64,000 nt of DNA, from contig OX344758.2 of the NCBI GenBank assembly GCA_947034885.2, positions 8,434,501 through 8,498,500 on the forward strand, in the 5' to 3' direction. Each line of letters starts with the position of its first letter. The stretch's first letter is position 1. This document shows positions 59,826 to 64,000 of the stretch, in pieces. The position numbers and the translations under genes are program-made. The DNA is from Thuidium tamariscinum (taxonomy: Eukaryota > Streptophyta > Bryopsida > Hypnales > Thuidiaceae). Under the pieces are notes generated by a model, which was not told where the DNA came from, made no database searches, and worked only from the letters and a program-made list of their open reading frames with translations.

Positions 59826-61356
59826 CTGTTGCAAGACTGAATGAAACCTCTGCGAGGACTGAATGTGGAACTTGTTGCGGCAGCCGATTCTTGTTAGAAA
59901 AAGCACTTTGGAGCAGTGGCTTGGAGCGCAGAGGTGCGCAATCCTCAACCGCCACCATTTCAGCGCTATCTTAATCAAAAAGTACCTTTCAAAGTCCTAA
60001 TTGCCGGATTCTCGTGGTTGCAAGGTGGGAATGAGCTGGGACGCGCTACAAAGGTGGCGGCGCGCATAGGTGTCTCTTCTCGCTCAGGTACTGAGCTACA
60101 GTTTCGGCACTGGTTGACTTTTGAGATTCTACTAAAGTCACGCAATTGGGTGGCCTAGGATTATTCCCGGATACTTTCAGATTTTTGTGAGTGTATTCGA
60201 TTCGGTAGGTGAGAGTATTCAGGCTCTTCAGAATTTCAGAAACTAGGAAGGAAATTCTTCCAACATTCCTTGCGGAATTTGAATCATCCACGCTATTTTC
60301 TATTTCAGTATGCTTGATTTTGGGTAAAAGACTTCCTCTTCTGGATTTGAAATCCGAAATCTAATTTTGGATGAGTCAAGAATGCGTACAAACCAATCAC
60401 CTTTGGACTGATCCGGCTTTTTCATGTATTCCCTAAGCTTAAAATATTTTTAGTATATTTTTCACTGAAAGAGAAATGAATGAGGAATCCAACACAAGTT
60501 GTTTCATATTTTTTTAATCATTATTGAATTAGTTATGAATTTTCAAACACAAACACGACTAGAATTCCTATACACAATTATAGGCACTTGTGAATGCATC
60601 TATGCAAATTTTTAAAGATTTTAAGTCTAATCCAAAGAAATGGCACTACTCTTTTTATAAAGTCTTTGAAATGGTTTCTGGAAGTGTATCTTACTTCATG
60701 TAAAGTGAATAATTGAATTTCACATTATTTCAAATTTTATCATTATTCATAATTACTTGTAGCATGAGAGTTATTTGACCTATAATAATTTTGAAGTAAA
60801 TTATTAGACACCTAGACACTTAGTTAGGAACAAATGACCCATTATTCTTCAACCATACATTCAAGAATAGAAAACAAATCATATAAAGCTCCATCACAGG
60901 AGAGAATAAACTTTTCCAAAATGTTTATGTCTTTTTTAGTGCCCCTCTTGCGTGGTTGCAAAAGCTAGTGTAAGATCTACAATCCAGAACCCTACACTGA
61001 TATTGAAATCTCTCAATTTCTACGGTAGGTTCCAATGAATATAGACAAATCTCTAAGCTCTTTTAAAATAGTACTCAAAAAATTTCTTTAATTTCTACAA
61101 TAGAATGTCTAAACTTCTCTTCCGACTGTAAGCCTCAATCAGAGCTCAATGTTCATATTGATTATAATTTCTATCTCAATCCTCTCCGTCATTTCTACTC
61201 TAAGAAATGTCCTGACAATGTTCTCATAGTTGGCATTCAAACATGATGCAAAAGAATGGCTCCTCTGTTTCTACTTACTACTACTGCATCACCTTCAATA
61301 GCTCTTATTAACCAAATTGTTAATGACAACTATGTTGGCAGCCTAAGACCTGCTAT
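59826..61356. other. Leader/upstream region of the fusion gene; no gene recognised
   Basis: The first few hundred bases upstream of the ATG at 59,825 probably contain its leader and promoter. I see no TATA box at a convincing distance. From 60,300 to 61,350 the DNA is AT-rich without recognisable coding sequence or repeats. Confidence 0.35.
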
Positions 61357-61432
61357 TCATTGAATTGATTCAATGCTTGCAACTCTAACAACGAGGAATG
61401 CAAAAGATTGGAAAGATGTGTGCAATGGACTT

Positions 61433-61629
61433 ACACTAGTCGTTTCCGGTGACCTTTTGCCCTCGACCTCGGCATGCGCCTCCTCCAGGTACTCTTGGAT
61501 AGGATCAACATTTTGGACCTCAGCACTTGTCATATAGTCGCGTCCCTCTCCCTCGATAGAATGAGACCTCTGCGACTCACTCGACTGACCACGACCTCGT
61601 TTTGACACAGTCTTCTTCGCACGAGTCAT
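61433..61629 (-). other. Possible first exon of a separate small basic/acidic gene
   Basis: A start at 61,629 gives MTRAKKTVSKRGRGQSSESQ followed by an acidic region (EYLEEAHAEVEGKRSPETTS). The frame meets a GTAAGT donor right after ACTAGT near 61,433. The basic MTR..K start is loosely like the MVRTTRSRARV start of the fusion gene, suggesting a related but fragmentary 5' end. I cannot find downstream exons between 60.0 and 61.4 kb. Low confidence. Confidence 0.3.
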
Positions 61630-61904
61630 CTTGGCTCTCCTCAAAGCTTTTCTAGAAGAATAGAAGAAAGAAGAGTGTTTCCTATGACTCTTACTTTGCT
61701 CTGAAAGGCTAGAAAGTGCACTTGATTGTTCTAAACTCATGAGCATGTAGAACAAGTACTTACTCCTGCTCTATACAGAAATGAACGCTCTCCTCCAAAG
61801 GTGACAATGAAATGAGTTCTTGTGTTCCAAGAATCCCTTGTATAACCCTCTACATTACGTCTCCTTTGTACTTCACGCGTGTCTTATGACATATCAATTC
61901 TGGC

Positions 61905-62085
61905 GCCGGCATTTCTCAAAATTTGAAAAGTGCACTGCCCGAGGCAACTTGATGAGATAGCGCTGGCAATTCTTGATATTCGAAATTTACACTGCTCGAG
62001 GCAACTTAACGGGACAATGCCGGCAATTCTTGAAATTTGAAATTGGCACTGCCCGAGGCAACTTCATGCGACTGCGCCGTCAATG
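61905..62085. repeat. 57-bp tandem repeat, three copies
   Basis: CACTGCCCGAGGCAACTT (one copy reads CTCG for CCCG) starts at 61,933, 61,990 and 62,047. Each is preceded by a GGCAATTCTTGA(T/A)AT-type block. The array lies about 0.5 kb upstream of the divergent gene that starts at 62,548. Confidence 0.8.
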
Positions 62086-62466
62086 TCAGTAGAATTACAG
62101 ATTTGGATATTGAATGAGATGTTTTGGAGACTTGAAGCCGTTTCAATCGAGTCGCCAGGGTAATAATCATTCTGCCAACCGCCACGAATGCAATGCCAGA
62201 ATAGCTAAGTTCCCTAGACTTCAGTACAGATAAGATCATTCTATAATTGAAAACCTAATTTGTACATGGAAAATTAACGGCGCTACATTCAACTACACTA
62301 AGTAATGATTGTAGTACAAACCTTGTATTCACTAATTGTAATGTAATATTTACATTTGAAACTATTGTTAAACTTTATTGCTTCTCTACCCTTAATCCAT
62401 GAACCCTAAACCCATATTGTCCTACCTGCCATCATATTCAAATAATCAATGCACCCTTGAGAACCC

Positions 62467-62474
62467 TATATAAA
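62467..62474 (+). promoter_or_regulatory. TATA box upstream of the gene at 62,548
   Basis: TATATAAA lies 81 bases upstream of the start codon, at a spacing that would place transcription start near 62,500 with a short leader. It is the best TATA candidate in this region. Confidence 0.6.
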
Positions 62475-62547
62475 TCCATATGTCTATTTTTCACTCTCTC
62501 AAGCCATTTCTTCCTTCATTTCTATCTTATAGTGTATTGTGAGCGAC

Positions 62548-64000
62548 ATGGCAAGCATTCGCGTAGATGGTCATCAGGTTCCGTTAGTCTTTCCTTTAGA
62601 CCTAGAAGGTCATGCTACTGTATTCAGCCACTTGCTTCATGTTCGATTCAAGTTTCTAGAGTCATCTATCTATGTTGAAGAAGAGCTCTATTCTGAGTCT
62701 GGTGAATTACTTCAGTCAATCCCGCTTTCAAAATGTCTCTCTGATGAAGGGCATTGCTGGTATCTAGGTCTTGGGAACTATAGGGCTTACAGTCTCCCTT
62801 TGTCCATGTTAGCTTTGTCCACTAAGATAGCAAGTCGCCAGTCTGATAATTCTACAGTGAACAAATCTTCTGCACCTGAGAGTGCTAATCCTACTACTCT
62901 TGTAGGATGCTTCCCTACATTAGTACGAAATGAATTGCCTACTAAAGCAAAGGTAGAGTTGTTAGGGACTATTGTTGAACTATCTAGTGAGTCTGAAGGC
63001 GAGTTTCCTTCCTTGACTCCTGACATGGAACCTTCCTTCGTCAAGAAAGAGTCCAATGACATCAGTCTTACGTACTCTATACAGAACATCTCCACTAGTA
63101 CTTCTGAGCAACATACCTTTTCACAACAAGTTTGTCATTCAAGTGTGGCTAGTATAACCAGTATAATGAAATGCTTAAAGGGACTTTCTGGTCTTCACCG
63201 TTCAAGAAATGAACTCTCCACATTAGATATGAACGCTGTGAAGCACCACCAAGTGGAGTTTCTACCACCTACTTACAACGGAGATGCCATCTTTGAACTA
63301 CCGCCGTGTCGGGCCTCTTCTTCTTCATCTGCAGCTAAGAACTTGGAAGGAATGGACAAGCGGTACGACGGACATGGTTGGTGCAAGCTAGTGACAACAA
63401 ACATCCACAACTCGGACAATTTGAAGTTTCGTAAGTCATTATGTGCTGGCCATCTGATTTGTGAAAACCCTAGCTGCGAGTACTTGTCTAGGACTTCTAG
63501 GAAAAATGAAACAGAATGGATAGGTTCTACAATACTTCCTTTTGCAGTAGGAGTCGTTCCACCAAAAGATTGCAAACTAGTTTGTAAAGTTTGCAAAACA
63601 ATACCTACATGCTTGAGCACCTGTGATGCTAGAATTTACTACTGCTACAATGATAACGCAAATATGACTAGGGCTGCTATTCACCTAGGAAACCACACTC
63701 ACCCAGTAGCAAAAGGCATGTATAGAGATTCTACAAAAGAAATTACCGAACTCATAGCAGAACAAGTTGCCAAAACTCCTTCAGCTACAAATTCCGCCAT
63801 AGCTTTATCTGCTAGCAAAGACTTCCTTACGAACCACCTTTTTCACCACGGAGAAGGAGAGAAGAAGATATTGAAGGGAGAAGAAATGGAAGAGGTCATG
63901 GATCGCTTTCAGTTGCTAAGTAGTCCTAGTATACGAAATATTATCTCCTCTTTCCGATCAAACAACCAAGGAGGGGTCATTGACAACATCATGACCATGA
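62548..64000 (+). CDS. Long open gene with Cys/His zinc-binding cluster, runs past window end
   Basis: An uninterrupted frame of 484 codons runs from ATG 62,548 to the window end with no stop; the 3' part lies outside. An in-frame TAG about 18 bases upstream and a G at +4 support this start, and a TATA box is 81 bases upstream. The first ~260 residues are Ser/Thr-rich without a recognised domain. Residues ~278-390 hold clustered metal ligands: Cys299, 305, 310, 342, 346, 349, 355, 359, 366, then His379, 383 and 385 in RAAIHLGNHTHPV. Cys pairs ending in H-x-H resemble the WRKY-GCM1/FLYWCH zinc-binding domains at the front of Mutator-like and related transposases. That family link is inference. 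After this comes a helical region (EITELIAEQVAK). It is divergent from the ParB/methyltransferase-like gene. Confidence 0.8.
   Translation, partial: MASIRVDGHQVPLVFPLDLEGHATVFSHLLHVRFKFLESSIYVEEELYSESGELLQSIPLSKCLSDEGHCWYLGLGNYRAYSLPLSMLALSTKIASRQSDNSTVNKSSAPESANPTTLVGCFPTLVRNELPTKAKVELLGTIVELSSESEGEFPSLTPDMEPSFVKKESNDISLTYSIQNISTSTSEQHTFSQQVCHSSVASITSIMKCLKGLSGLHRSRNELSTLDMNAVKHHQVEFLPPTYNGDAIFELPPCRASSSSSAAKNLEGMDKRYDGHGWCKLVTTNIHNSDNLKFRKSLCAGHLICENPSCEYLSRTSRKNETEWIGSTILPFAVGVVPPKDCKLVCKVCKTIPTCLSTCDARIYYCYNDNANMTRAAIHLGNHTHPVAKGMYRDSTKEITELIAEQVAKTPSATNSAIALSASKDFLTNHLFHHGEGEKKILKGEEMEEVMDRFQLLSSPSIRNIISSFRSNNQGGVIDNIMTM

Noticed and set aside
1-64000. tRNA, rRNA or other structured RNA genes
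   Set aside because: I noticed no convincing cloverleaf or rRNA sequence on either strand by eye; a tRNAscan-SE/Infernal run would settle it.

Overview
This is a nuclear chromosome window from a land plant. Two long genes reconstruct exon by exon with GT-AG introns: an AGD1-4-type ARF-GAP and a UVSSA homologue. There are also plant-type F-box genes and a PET117 homologue, set among AT-rich, transposon-dense DNA. The gene style and the F-box family suggest a bryophyte (moss-like) or another early-diverging lineage. That placement is inference; nothing in the window proves a genus.

Layout. 1-15 kb is gene-free and repeat-rich: a ~118-bp tandem array, several foldback elements, a CACTA-type MITE and a 37-bp array. 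15.6-19.4 kb holds an F-box gene on the minus strand (copy A). 21.5 kb has a small PET117-like gene. 23.4-30.6 kb has a 19-exon ARF-GAP gene on the plus strand (819 codons plus stop). 31.9-33.0 kb has an unrecognised minus-strand coding region. 33.2-36.6 kb has the five-exon UVSSA homologue on the minus strand (721 codons plus stop). 37-40 kb is repeats, including an exact 48-bp period array inside a TIR element. 40.1-43.7 kb is F-box copy B on the plus strand. 45.9-47.6 kb is a remnant copy C. Sequence of 10.4-17 kb recurs inverted at 45.9-51.1 kb.

53.3-62.5 kb is the most unusual region. A 13-exon minus-strand gene joins an acidic N-terminus, a ParB-like domain (a DGNHRR motif), a helical middle, a Lys/Glu-rich linker and a circularly permuted DNA-methyltransferase-like domain whose catalytic motif looks degenerate. 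Three copies of a palindrome, GTCGRATCYGAC, lie in or next to this locus. A GC-rich ~109-bp array lies in its first intron and 57-bp repeats lie farther upstream. Facing away from it, a long uninterrupted ORF with a TATA box starts at 62,548 and runs off the end of the window. It carries a Cys/His cluster reminiscent of transposase or GCM/FLYWCH zinc-binding domains. I propose, as inference, that this divergent pair may be one captured or mobile module.

The housekeeping genes look independent of each other: vesicle traffic (ARF-GAP), transcription-coupled repair (UVSSA) and cytochrome oxidase assembly (PET117). The F-box copies form a local, partly decaying family spread by inverted duplication.
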